Part shown: positions 35,665 to 49,100 of the stretch, piece by piece
Numbering within the stretch: the first letter of the stretch is position 1
Layout: every line of letters begins with the position of its first letter
NCBI GenBank assembly: GCA_035610835.1
Contig: CM069446.1
Span: 73,021,062 to 73,085,061, forward strand
Origin: Ophiura sarsii
Lineage: Eukaryota > Echinodermata > Ophiuroidea > Amphilepidida > Ophiuridae
Length of the DNA: 64,000 bases
Direction: 5' to 3'
The notes under the pieces: model-generated
Told to the model about the DNA's origin: nothing
Database searches by the model: none
Seen by the model: only the letters and a program-made list of their open reading frames with translations
Translations under genes and position numbers: made by a program

Positions 35665-35808
35665 AGTGCGGCTTACTGCGACTACTGCAGTGCGGCTTAC
35701 TGCGACTACTGCAGTGCGGCTTACTGCGACTACTGCAGTGCGGCTTACTGCGACTACTGCAGTGCGGCTTACTGCGACTACTGCAGTGCGGCTTACTGCG
35801 ACTACTGC
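35665..35808. repeat. 24-bp tandem repeat, 6 copies (array B)
   Basis: Exactly the same 24-bp unit as 32708-32899, here six perfect copies in the same orientation, with unrelated flanks. Open frames such as SAAYCDYC repeats are a by-product. Confidence 0.95.
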
Positions 35809-35850
35809 GTGCTTTTGCGGCGCAATACGCTGACGGGATTGGATAGTATA

Positions 35851-36013
35851 CAAATACTACATGGTTAGAGGGGAAATAGTGCAATCTATTTTCCCGAGGT
35901 ACTGGCTACAGGCCTACCACCCCGAACCCGGAGGGTGAGGGGTGGTAGGCCTGTAGCCAGTACCGAGGGAAAATAGTGTGCCCTATTGCCCCGATCATAC
36001 CATGTAGTATTTG
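35851..36013. mobile_element. 163-bp fold-back element
   Basis: A 26-bp perfect stem (GGTACTGGCTACAGGCCTAC plus CACCCC at 35898-35923; complement 35939-35964) around a 15-nt loop is embedded in further inverted sequence out to CAAATACTACATGG (35851) and CCATGTAGTATTTG (ends 36013). DNA- or RNA-level hairpin; a minimal MITE is the simplest reading. Confidence 0.85.
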
Positions 36014-36244
36014 CTTTATTACACCTCACTGTGACTCTGGGGATGAGGTTGTAGGGAAGTAGCCAAAACAACCACACGGGAAATAGCTCAATTTCTTCAA
36101 TAGCTCAATTTATTATCACTGTGGCCAGCTCAATTGACCAATGAAATTGCAGTATTTATGCCTATTATCTCATGAATATTTATGAGGTGTAATAAAATGT
36201 TATACACGGGTACGCTCTAAACACACACTCTAGTACCTTTATTC

Positions 36245-36815
36245 TCATTCTTAAACAGTCAGTCATACTTAATACAGTCATCAAAAAAATAACTATACAG
36301 GTAATAAATGGGCTTTTAACTCTAAAAATATACATCATACCTAGAAATATTCAATAATAAAGTTGCGAGATATGTATCTTCTTTAATATGAGATATTGCA
36401 CGCTACGATCGGTTGAATATTGAAGAAGTGACAATCCAAAATGTAAGGTAAAGTCACAATTTCATTTTCACATTTTACTTTTCAACACGGGGAGAGTATG
36501 ACAGGTAGCGTGTGTGTATCGTATTGATCCATCTGAACAATACGACCGACTATCCAACCTGCGCATGCATCCCCAATTGCACTACCTGTAATCGATTGAA
36601 TGTACCCGTAGCTGGGCCCGCGTGTAGAAAAGAAAAATGTGAAAGTGAAAATCGGACTTCACCTTTCATTTTGGAGTGTCACTTCCTCAATAATCACCCA
36701 ATCCTAGCGTGCAATATCTCATATTATAATTTAATATTTTTAGGTGGATACATTTTAGAGTTAAAAGCCCATTTATCACCTCTATAATTCACCTGTCACT
36801 TTTTTGATGACTGTA
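36245..36815. mobile_element. TIR element with ~150-bp arms just upstream of MSP130-like exon A
   Basis: ACAGTCATCAAAAAA with ATGGGCTTTTAACTCTAAAA and GATATTGCACGCTA on the left reappear inverted at 36670-36815 on the right. The 91-codon frame inside is not a gene. The element ends about 70 bp before the exon's acceptor. Confidence 0.7.
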
Positions 36816-36885
36816 GTAGTATTCTTTTGCGTAAAACATCTCCACCATCTGAAACTGTTTTAACTGTTCTTATTATTACACCCAG

Positions 36886-37113
36886 GAAACTCCTACATTC
36901 ATATTGTAGACTTCAGCGACGTCACCAATCCTGTTATTCTGAAGAGCGTTCCCATCACTGGACTCGGTGTACTCAATGACATTGAGATGTGTGGACAACG
37001 TGTGGCGTTTGCCGCACAAGGACTCACAGATAATGACCCCGGGCAGATCCATGTGTATAATTTATATGATGCGGATACTGGCAATTTTACAATGAATGGT
37101 GAACCACTGATAG
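36886..37113 (+). CDS. MSP130-like exon A
   Basis: Acceptor ATTACACCCAG ends at 36885 and donor GTACGT starts at 37114; phase 1 at both ends. It encodes NSYIHIVDFSDVTNP and later NDIEMCGQRVAFAAQGLTD. The phase-1 start requires an upstream exon, so this is not the first exon. A TTAA-flanked MITE sits only 17 bp into the following intron. Confidence 0.9.
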
Positions 37114-40100
37114 GTACGTATTGAACATGATTAACGCTTTCCACGCGGCTATTATATTTACCATACACAAAACAGATTTTTCAGAAACCTTTCACAATTT
37201 TCAAAGTCTATCTCAAAGATTACATTGTACTTATGTCAATGCATTTCTCACGATGATTCCAAATATGGTAATGAAATTCCATAATTTTGACTTTTTTTAA
37301 ACATTTTGTGAAATTTTGGAATGTCGTCTGCAGCTGCCTGCCGCGTGGAAAGTGTTAAGAGATGGTATACACTGTACATATCGGTGCGTGGTCTAGTGAT
37401 TTTGACGCCCACTCAATTACGGGAGGATCGGGGTTCGAATCCCCCGACGGTCGGAATGTCCTTGCTTGATTTTCAAGTTAGGACTTTCGCCGGTGTATGT
37501 TAATAATAATTTGTTGTTATCTTGTATGTTTATTATGTCTGTTAATAGTGTTATATTGTCTAAATGTAACACCGTGGATTGGTAAACTGCTCTAAATATT
37601 TTATGTTTTCTCGCGTACATGTATGCTATCCCTACCGTGTTTGGCCAAATGTCTTATGTTAGGCCAAGTAAAACAATAAAGCAGTTTCTCGTCCCCTCGA
37701 GCATAATTTTTTCAGGAATTCTATAATTTTCTTATTTTTTCTGTATTTTTTCCATAACTTTTTTATTAAAGTATTTAAAAAGCTTGGTAATATATTTACT
37801 ACAGTCCAATGAGCATTTTAAAGCGGGTTTTGTGTTCACAAACCCCGAGAACCATGAAATAAAAAGATTTTATAAAGGCCTCGTCCTCTTCAAGTTATGC
37901 AATCAATCATGCAATACCACGCTGAATGGTGATTTTGCATTGTTAACTAAAAAAACAAAAAACAAAAAGTGCCCTCATCCTCCTTTTTTTCAAAGGTTTG
38001 GTTTTTTTCAATCTTATTTTAAACTTAGTTATATTGGTCACCGGTTGTGTTAATTGTAAAACCCCGCCATCTGTACATGTAATCCTGGTTCAAAGTGCGA
38101 TGGTCTAGTGGTTACAACGCCCTCTTTTAGTGTTCGGGAGGACTGGTTCGAGTCCCCGCCGGTGAATATCCTTGCTTATCTTTCAAGTTGGGAAATTCGT
38201 CGGTGTTTGTTAATATTTGTTGTTATATTGTCTCATTGATTGTAAACACTGGGTTGGTACACTGATTTATATTATATAAGCCCGAACCTTTGCAGGGACA
38301 CTGTTATCTTATGACTTTATAAACGTGAATGATATTGTTTCGAAATACAACATTTTGTGAAAGTAGCCGTTAGTGAGAATCAATCTTTGAAGCGGACCTC
38401 TGTGAACACGTGACCGTGTCAGTTTTTGATGGTCTTATGACTAGATCATTTTAAATGGCGGGTATGTCGTACGTATCCCACGTCTCTGTTCAAGCTTGGC
38501 TTCCGTTTCTTGATCGCAATGGCTTCTCCTATCTTGCGTTTCAATGCAATGGCTTCTCCTATCTGCTGATGAAAGGTGTAGTAACACCTGAAAATTCCAG
38601 GTAATTATTTCTTGTGTTGAGATCGAAAGTTTAGCTTCATAATTATTTATCACCAACACAGATGAACTTTCATTCTAATAATGTTGTAACATTTGTTTGT
38701 TTTATTTATACTTGATAGTGGGATACACACCAGACATGTTGCATTTCACCAAAGATTGCAATACAATAGTGGTAGTAAACGAAGCATCGGGTTATTCCCA
38801 CATGTCGGTGACGGGGTCGACGATTGTTGATCAAGAGGCCATCGTTACTGTCATCCAGTTTGGAGATGGAAGTCAACCCCCACTTCTGTCATCCGTCGAT
38901 TTTACAGCTTTTAATGCGAGGTAATCAAGTCAAAGGGTTTCTTTTTGTCCGGGCTTGTCGTGTGCAAGAATGGTATTTTGGCTGCGTGTTATAATATTTG
39001 GCCTATGGCATATGCAGAGCTCTTCATTTCAACAAAAGAAAAAACTCTCGTCAGCTATATTTATTAACACTTTTCACGCGGCAGGCGTCTGCGGACGACA
39101 GTAACAAAAGTCCACAAAATGTTTCAGAAATGTCAACATTAGTGAATTTCATCACCATACTTGGAATCACCATGAGAAATGCATTAGAATAAGTACAATG
39201 ATACCTTGGTTTAGCAATCCTTGAGAGGGGCAGTCAATAAATAATGAAAGTGGTCATGGTATGGGATGCATGAGTGATTCTATTGAGGGATAATGTGATC
39301 AATACAAAGTATGAACCTTTGTCTTTCAATCAATACACTTTTGGATTGTGAGATACATTTGGTTATGTAACGTTATTAACATAAACACAATAGGTTTCAG
39401 ACACTGACTGAAATCTGTCAATTATTTGGCTGGATATGTAATATGTTGGATTTGGGTTGATTGATACTTTTGCGTATATCTCCGCAATGCATGCAAGCAT
39501 AAAACAGATAACACTTGGCACATAGTTAGAACACACACCTATCTATGTTTGACACTCTTTTTTTAGATCTGAATTCCTCAATACAAACAAGAAGGGACCA
39601 TCTCAAATACGCTTTTATTTAGAGATATCCGCAATAATATACCTTAGAAAACAACAAAGGATAAAGAACAATGGAGGGATTATAATTTAATAAATTGTTG
39701 TGGGATGTAAAGCAATAATTGTGGGGATTTCAAAAGGAGCTAGTAGCTCTAAAGATAACAGTAATAAGAGAGATTGTGGCAGCCATCTTTGATTGATATA
39801 TTCATGTATATCTTCATTTTGACTATCACAATATTTTTACACATTGATTTAAGCATTTTTCATTATTTCTGATTAGAATTTGAAGGCACAATAAGCTTTT
39901 ATCTGGTCAATTTCATGATTTTAGTCATTTTTGGCCCAGTTCAAAATGATCTGCCGTCTGCGCATGCGCATATTTTCTGCAGGTTTCATGCTAATAAGTT
40001 CAGATAATTAGTTATCTATCATATGGAATCTTCCAAACTGGTTAACTGCTTGGATTTTTCCTAAATTGTTTGATTTTCCGCAATATTAGTGATTCACTGA

Positions 40101-43100
40101 CTGGGTATTTTTCAATGAAAATTATCTATTTGAAATACTGATATTTGTATACTTTTTATTCGATTGCCTCTCCTTACTTTTCCCTCTTATACTACATATA
40201 TCAAATTACACAGGGATTAAAGTTATTGTTTTTTTTATCATACTTACGCGAAACAAATTTGGGATTTACCTGCTTCTGGTGTCATGTTATGCAATCTTCT
40301 TACCACTTGTTTCATAAAAACAATTCAAATTTCCTGCCAAATAACTGATTTAGCAGTGTCCCAAGTGTACATACTTTGTATTGATCACACTATCCCTCAA
40401 TAGAATCACTCATGCATCCTATATATACCATTACCATGATCACTTTCATAACTTACTGACTGCCCCACGTAGACCTTGAATTCTGACAAATCTGTTTTGA
40501 ATATGGTAAAACGTTAGTAGCCGGGTGGAAAGTGATAAAGGTCGATGGCGGCCTTCTTGGGCAATCAGGTGATTGTAGGATGGTTCATTGAAGTAAGGAT
40601 ATTTCATGGTTGTATACAGACTTACGGTTTAAGGCATAGAAATAATGTCACGGACACTAAATGACCACATCATCTGCTGCGTAGCTAAGATTTTCTTCAG
40701 GATACCTACTTTGATTTCTAGCGATATCAGAAAGCGCACTGCGATATGCCTCTGTCAGTAATTTTCAAAACCAATGTAAAATATTGACCTGGTTGCCATG
40801 GTAAACATTGTTAGGCACGTAACTCAATAACCGTAATCTATGAGGACATTCCGCACGGAACCATGAAGCAGGATTTGTGTAGATTTTGAGGTATAGGGCA
40901 GATAGGGCTAATTCAAAATTTGAACACATATTTTTAAAAAGGGCTTCATATGGTTACATATCTATATGAGAATATTCTAAAACATCTTTTTCCTGTTCTA
41001 TATTCAGAGCGAATTATTACATACAACAAGGCGTTCGATGGTCCTACAGAGGGGAGTTAGGCACGGCACGAAATACTTTCTCTCAGAATCTGGAACCAGA
41101 ATATGTGACTTTCAATGAGGATGAAACAAAAGCGTACATATGCCTTCAGGTAGGACAGTGGCGTAACTAGGGGCATCAATGTTTGTTTTACATTTTTATT
41201 GTTGAGGGGATTGGGAGGCATGACATAAATTGCCCGCTTAGGAGCGCTATTCATTCGGTCTGGTAAACCTATTGTTATCAATTACTACGAGAGGATTGCC
41301 TGGTTGTATATTTAAATTCGGGGCGTGTACGAGCGGTACTTCTTGCTAACTGCATGGGTGAGTTTCCATTATGTTGCAAATTCCATCCACGCTCATGCCT
41401 TTAAACTACTCAATGGGCGTTGCAATACAGCCGGTTGGTTGCACACGATAATTATGTCATATAGCAACCAGCTTTGATGGAAGGCGAATATTTAAATTTG
41501 GTGCCGGTTTTTAGGGCACCAATTTATAGCGCTGCTAAGCGCGCCTTGTAGCGTAATGGTAGGGGGCAGGCTTGTGGTCAGTGGGCATAACCGACTATGT
41601 TTTGTTAATATACATATAGTTTGTCATTTCATTTGGGGTGGCATTGGGGGTAGCAGAAAACATGAAAGTACTTAATCACCGCTTTTGTCTCTCGAAATCT
41701 TACGGAGCCTACAGTTTCAAACGTCATAATATTGTATGAAGGTAAGGCCTATTTGTAGCACCATTAAATACTTTTGGGTTTCATCCTAACACTAAAAACC
41801 TACATAAAATGCAAAATTCATATAAAATAACGAATCAACTCCGTCCCCTTTTGCTTTTGAAAGGAAAACAACGCAATCGCAGTGTTGGACATGACGACGA
41901 TGTATGTAACGGAACTGTATCCGTTGGGCGCCAAATCGTGGAAGGACTTGAAACTTGATGGTAGTGATAAGGATTCAGGTAAGTCCAGTGTTACCAAATA
42001 CTATTAACGCAGGTAGCCCAAACTATTGCTGAAAATGAGCCCAATTAATGTATTAATCATTGGCTTTGAGGCAGTCCAGTTAGCAACAAAAAGCCAAATT
42101 GGCATCTCTAGAGGACTTTCCTTTTCCTTTTCTTTTTCAAATCAAAATGTTGGTCACTGATAGTATAAGAGACCAGCCTGTAGGTCCCGTGACCAATCCT
42201 GGTAACAAAGGTTTGAAAGTGTTTTTGTGTTCCCTGATGAATACCGAACCATTTTGACTTGGTCTACCCCCTTGAAAAATGTCAGGCATTTCCGGGAGGG
42301 GTCAACAAAGGTCACACAGGGGTCACACAGGGGTCACACAGGGGTCACACAGGGGTCACACAGGGGTCACACAGGGGTCACACAGGGGTCACACAGGGGT
42401 CAGGCATTCCCCTATATATCACTGGCGGAACAACCAACGACCACGGCCAACGACACAATTTATAGACCTTCATATGGCGGTGGAGGCGACAGAAATTAGG
42501 GAGGGGGGTCGGGGACGATTTGGGGGGGGGGGGGGGGGGCAGGGAAGGTCGCGGATATACTCAATGCACTCCTTCTTTGGGTGACTTGGAAAATTATAAG
42601 GAGCTGTCGTGATTTTTTGTGTGTGGGGGTCCCTCCCGCTTCCGCAGCCTATGGCATGCATACAGGTATCAAATGCCAAATCGTGATAATAGATGACCCC
42701 TGTTATTATGCCCTATCTTAATTTCCGTGATTGAATAGTAGCCTATTAATATATTGACTTACATTCCTAAACTAATTGGTTTCTGATGTCATCTTGCATG
42801 GTTAACCATCTATGTCCTTTGAAAATATTTGAACGCTTTGTTAAAACAAATACATTCAGACTACAATAGACACGATTTGCTTATTTACTTTAATAATTAA
42901 TCATTTGCATTGTTTAAAAAAAATCATGCTTAATATTTTCAAAGATATCGGGTTAAGTATTTGATATTATTTTTGAAAATGTTTCAATGAAAATGATAAA
43001 ATAACAATCCGTCTTTTTTGATCAAATATGGGCACCATTTAGCCAATACTTCAATGAAAACAGGTCACCCAAAACAATGACCGATTGTAAGAAATGTATC

Positions 43101-46100
43101 TGATTTCATCATAATATTTTGTCGTTTGGATAAAAAAGTAGTGTCCAAACTGGCCACTGTTAGATCTAATATATTGTCTGATAACCCCAATCTCTGACTA
43201 CCCCAATCTCTGATGACTACCCCAATCTCTGACTACCCTAACTCCGTACGAGAGGCTTGCAAACTCGAGTCCAAATCCATGCTCACAGTGGTTATATAAA
43301 TTACTAGTACAGTACAATAATGTAAGCCATTTCTTAGGCTGGTCAAGTATAAGTATATGACACACGGGTGCACATTGCAATGACTTTTGACGAACACATC
43401 TGTACATGTTTTACATCGTTTTACAATAAAAAAATAAATGGATTATTATAACCATTTTCCAAATTTCCTGATTAGTCTCATAATTTAACCAATTGATGTC
43501 AGCTGCAGTATGTCCTTTTTTATCCCTAAATATGAAGCAGCTATGTTTCCTACATTTTGAGTTTTTAAAAGCTCTCCGATTTTTGGACTCTTATTTGTGT
43601 AATATTCAGTTCGTCCAATAGCCATGCATTTTTAGCTATTTTTCTTCTAATTACTGAGTCTTATGCCTTTTTTCTTCATACTATTAATATAAACAAGCAT
43701 TAATCTTTCAATCTCATCAAGTGTTATTTAAATCAATAACACTTTAAAAAAATAAAAGGGATCATTTGACTCCTTTTTTTGTACTTTTGTTTAGTAATGT
43801 TATGTATACAAAAAGAAACGAAGGAATCAAGATTATTGTTTGTGTATTTCTTGTTAATTATTTTTTGAAAAATACAGTCGAACTGATTGTTGGGTAAGGG
43901 ACGAAAGTTGCAAGGGGCAGAGTCCCCTTGCTGTGGAATTAATAAAAAATAAAATTAGTTCGCTAAAGACATGATTTTTAGTTGTATTTGTAAATATTTT
44001 CCCTTCAGATTATTGAGTCTCGGGCCTTTAATTTCTTCCATTAAGAACAAGAATTTTCTTCATAAGTAATGTAAATCAATAATACTAAAAATGAAAGCGA
44101 TCAGTTTGACACATTCATGGACTTTTGTGTACTTGTCCACTTAAAACAAGATTTTATTAGCTGTATTTGAGCTATTTTCCCTTCAAATTACTGACTCTGA
44201 GGCTTTGTTTCTTTACTATTAAACAGGCATTTTCATTAACACTCGAAAATGAAATATGGTTGATGTCAACTTCCAAATACAATGTTTTTTTCAACGATAT
44301 TTCAACGTTGAAAATCAACGTTGTTACAACGTCATTTTGCCCGCTGGGATAGCCCACAAATTCTCGATGGTCGCTGCACCAAGTAAACATGCTGTATTAG
44401 TAATATGGGTATATCCTTGGTGTAAGACATTCACAAGTTAGACTAGTGTCAACCGGGAGTGTCACGAACCCATTACAGAATAAATCTGCATAATACTTTA
44501 ATCCGTCAATAGATAAGTTGGTGCTAGTTAAAGAGACATTAAGTGGTGTTGAACATTTTAAATGTTTAAAATTTTACTTCAGAATTCAAGATGAACATTA
44601 AAAATTGCCGTTATTGTTGTTTATACTAACAAAAACACAGCAAAACTTGATTAAAACAATATCATCGCTATTTATTGTAAAACGCCCTCTATGCAAATAT
44701 GGTTCGCGTTATGTATCACGCGGATTGCAGTGGGATACTGTCGGACGTAAAATGCTCGTCCCGCGGGACGAGGATTTTTGAATCGACGTTTTCTTGTACA
44801 AAGAGAGCTGATTTTTCTTAATCCTTATAGGTGTAAGTTCATACATGTAATACAATTATAAAAATAAACTAATCTCAGTTTTTATCATAATTGAGGGCGC
44901 TGCCTCCAACAGATCTCTTAGTGTCCCTTTAATTCTAAGCTGTCTTACACCAAGGATAAACCGTAATCTGAGTTCAGTTCGTCGTTGATTAAAGGCAGCA
45001 TACTAGTGTATCAAATTTTAATAAATAATTTGACATACTACTATCGTATGAGTTGCTAACTTATTTCTTTATTTGTGGGCATCGTCATACGACACAGAAT
45101 TTTTTTTTTTCACGACATACTAGCGTATGACGATGCCCACAAATAAAGAAATAAGTATAAGCGACTATTTATGTTATGTTAAACTGTTCTCAACTTTTCA
45201 GGTCTATCTCAAGGATTACTGAACCAATATTAGGCATGTTTAAACATATTTTAATGCATTTCTTATGGCGATTCCAAATATGGTAATGAAATTCAATAAC
45301 TTTGACACATTTATACATTTTTGAGACATTTTGGAATGTCGTCTGCAGACGCCTGTCGTGTGGAAAACGACGAGTTGTTTGCCTATCTGTGATTGGCTCA
45401 AGCTGCTTACAGCCCTTTTATGGCAAAAGGATGTATCTTATATGTACTTTATTACGTTGTAATAACGTTGATTTTCAACGTTGAAATATCGTTGTAAAAA
45501 CATTGTATTTGGAAGTTGACATCAACCATATTTCATTTTCGAGTGTTATTGATTTCAAAGAAAATGCCTGTTTAATAGTAAAGAAACAAAAGGCCTCAGA
45601 GTTAGTAATTTGAAGGGAAAATAGCTCAAATACAGCTAATAAAATCATGTTTTAAGTGGGCTAAATTCACAAAAGTACATAAATGTGTCAAACTGATCGC
45701 TTTCATTTTTAGTGTTATTGATTTACATTACATTACAGAAAAGTCTTGTTTTAATGGAAGAAATTAAAGGCCCAAGACTCAATAATCTGAAGGGAAAATA
45801 GCTACAAATACAACTAAAAATCATGTTTTATTAACTATTTAACTAATTTTATTTTGATTAATTCCACAGTTGCAACTTTTGTCCCTTACCCTACAAATTC
45901 GGGGTTTTTACATGTTGGTAAAAGGTAAAAAGGTCCACTTTTACCAAATTCGCCGCCCCCTGGTAAAAAAAGTCCACATTTTGGAAACAATGTTCACGTT
46001 TGACCAAATATTTGTATGACCCCTACCACACGCCTAATTGATACCTGGATGAGCCTGATATCGTCAGCCTGCTTCGATAACTGCCTAACTCATTTGTTCT

Positions 46101-49100
46101 AGTTCTTAGAAAACAACAAAAGTATGAAACCTGTTACCTGTGTACCTGTTACTCATTTAGCATTATTGATGGATGGCTATTCATTATGTGGAATGTGTCT
46201 TGTATTGTTGATGCCTCAATTGGCGTGCATGGATGCACTAATCCAAGTCATATAGAAACAGATGAACACAGCCATACAATAACTTGATTAATTCCATGGA
46301 TTGGTCAATGCAAACTCAATAATGCAAAATGAGTAACATGTTGGAGTGATCTGGTGGCCCTTTTGCAACAAAGCTCTTCATTTATCAACACTTTTGATTG
46401 GTCAATGACTTAGGTATTATAACAGCATGTGCATAATGTAATGAAGTCATGATTTATGCAAAAAACTCAATTTTGCTGAAAAGTGAGTTAGGCAATTATC
46501 GAAGCAGGCTGACGATATGTGCATGTTTTCTAAATTTGTTATGTTAATTACTGAGATCGGGTTTGAAATCCACCTATGATTATTGTTTGAATTTACAGGA
46601 ATAAACTTACAAAGCTATGACATCGACAGCTTCCGTCAGCCAGATAGTATTTATCACTTTGTATACAAGGGAGTTGGTTATATTGTCACCGGTAATGAAG
46701 GCGAAACTATCGAGTATAAGAACGGTGTGCAGAAATGGTCTGACACAAAAAGAGGGCGAAAACTAGTTGAAGGTAATGTTCTTTATTTCTAAGGTAATTT
46801 ATATTAGGCCAAAAAAAAAAAAAAGTTGACTTGCCCTTTCCGACCGACCCTAATTTTCGGAAATCTAGGGTCGCTATAAAAAAAGAATTAAAAAATTGAA
46901 AGAAGCACATAACAATAAAGAAAGCTCAAAACGTGTTTTTAAGTAGTATCTGCTTGTTTAAAAATAATTAAAAAATCAAAAAAAATTGATAATTTAAAAA
47001 AAAAAAAAAATCTTTAAAACGTGTTTTTGTGCAGTAAATTTTCAAAAAATTTCAAAAAAAAAAAAAAAAAAAATCCGACCGTCCGACCCTGACTTTGACC
47101 CTGAAAGGGCAAGTCAACTTTTTCTTTTTTTTGGCCTTATAGTAGTTATCATACCTAACTGGCGAAGCCAATGAGTTGATGACTTATTTATCATACGATA
47201 AAGGGAAAAGTACTTTAGGAAGTTAGACGATATAAATTAAATTTAGAGTTTAGGTGAATTGAGATGTTTATAGATGAGGTGACCGTTGTTTACATTTAGG
47301 ACGCCCTCTGTTGATTTGAGACAAAACACACCGGGCAAGAGTTCCTATAGTTTACATAGGCCAGATCAGGTTGTCTAACTAGATTGTGGTGTCACAGCAA
47401 ATTGTTATCAAAACTGTCTTTAAACTTGCTTAGGAATGCTATAAGCTATCGCATTTCACAAAAAAAATTAAAAATAAATGAGTTTTACAATTCATTAGAA
47501 AGAAATTTCATGTTGTCTTCATTAACTTTAGTGTATATTCTGCCTGGAGGGAATCAACAGAGGGTGTCCCATTTGTAAATACATGACGTCACCGGTCACA
47601 CCATCTATAAACCTGTCATTACCTTGATTTTTCAAAAATCAAGGTATTCTACGAGTATCTGTCGTGTTTCTTTCTTTCTTCTGGCAAACCCGTCAACAAA
47701 ATGTATCTCCTCCTACATCTTACATGCTACATTCACCAGATTTGGTCAGTAGAACCCCCACCTAACCTTTATTAGGGTCTTCACAATTTGGGGTCAAAGA
47801 TCACACGGGTGTCACACTAGTCGACTGTAGTATACCTTGTATAATTTCACAGTCACACAATCGAACAACACCCACCCCCCTGTAACTTCCCATCCGAGAA
47901 CCGACCAAATACAAGGTCTACTGGCATTAGATTTACCAAAGAACTGTGCTTTAAACACACTAGGGATTACTAGGGACGATGCTTTTTATGCGTCACGATA
48001 GTATCACACCCCTTCATAATGCGCCAATATTGAATTTGCTGTTTGTACATCTAGAAACGCGTGAAGGTGGTATTTCTGTGGCTGTGTAAGAGTTTCTAGT
48101 TATCGTAACGAATGATCAAATAATTTGTCTATGTTTAAACGTAAAAAGGTTTTTTTTACACGATATTGAAAGATAGGAAATAGCATGGAAATAGTCACAT
48201 ATGCGGAAATGTAGCTATATCTCTGAGGAAGATATTTTGGGCGAGGACCAATGTCAAAGATAACTCTTAAAGTGTGATTTTAGACCGAAACGGCGGCTAT
48301 ACAGTGCCAGAAAATCGACATTTTGAATTTATCAAAGTGAACAAGATTCTTCTCTCTGCGAAGACGGTATATAAATATTCATATACTTCGTATTTATCGT
48401 GTCTGCCATTGGTCAATTTTGAACCCCACGCGAACAAATTGCTCATTACGTATGCGTCCAATTTTTGGACTAGCACTAGTGTAAAAGTATACGGAGGTCA
48501 GCAAGGTCAATCCAATGCAAGTAGACCCTTTTCCCCGGGGTTGAGATCAGAGGATGGGGAGCGGTCCATGGGGAGTGAGCCCTCTATCGGTACATGTTCA
48601 TATAGTGACAAAGAAAAGGAAAAGGGTATATTCAGTAGACCAGTGTCACACGGGATCAAAACGTGATTTTCACTTAAAATGCTCTTGCTCCTTAACGAAA
48701 TGACTTAGGATCATCATAATCGGTCATCATATTCACCATGACCGTACTCATGAATAGTACCCTGGTTTTTAAAATTGACAAATATTTGGGGTCACTAGAG
48801 GTCAAAATGTCAAATTTCACCTCTTGTCTCACAGGAAATGACTGATGTCCGTCAGAATTGGTCAAAAGATTCCTTAAGTCCATATACATATAGGGTCTTC
48901 AGCGATTAAAAGTGACATGTAATATGGGGTCACTAGGGGTAATTGACCTACATGTATACAGGGGTAAAACATAATACATGCTCTGATTTGGACCGGACTT
49001 GTTTCATAGTATGTGGTTTGATGAGACAAGAAGAAAAAGAATCGATCATCATAACCAGGTCAAAGATCAAGAAGGGGTCACTAGGGGTCAAAATGTGAAT

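Larger units (their letters stand above)
43893..45892. mobile_element. 2.0-kb composite fold-back with ~440-bp arms
   Basis: Left arm 43893-44335 and right arm 45450-45892 are inverted copies. Outer ends GGTAAGGGACGAAAGTTGCA and complement, then CTGTGGAATTAAT, and inner ends TTTCAACGTTGAAAATCAAC. Each arm consists of ~190-bp sub-repeats (GCTATTTTCCCTTCA, then a TACTGAGTCT-like core). The middle hosts a MITE, a long hairpin and a truncated TTAA-type MITE. No coding capacity. Confidence 0.82.

Noticed and set aside
32708..35808. CRISPR array
   Set aside because: The 24-bp units are contiguous with no spacers, no cas genes, and the context is an animal genome.
42227..42584. Three overlapping plus-strand frames with HRGHTGVTQGS repeats
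   Set aside because: Produced by the 11-bp repeat passing through all frames.
48274..48666. 130-codon plus-strand frame
   Set aside because: Lies inside the 3.7-kb repeat element, has no recognisable domain, and has no splice or phase relation to the MSP130-like exons.
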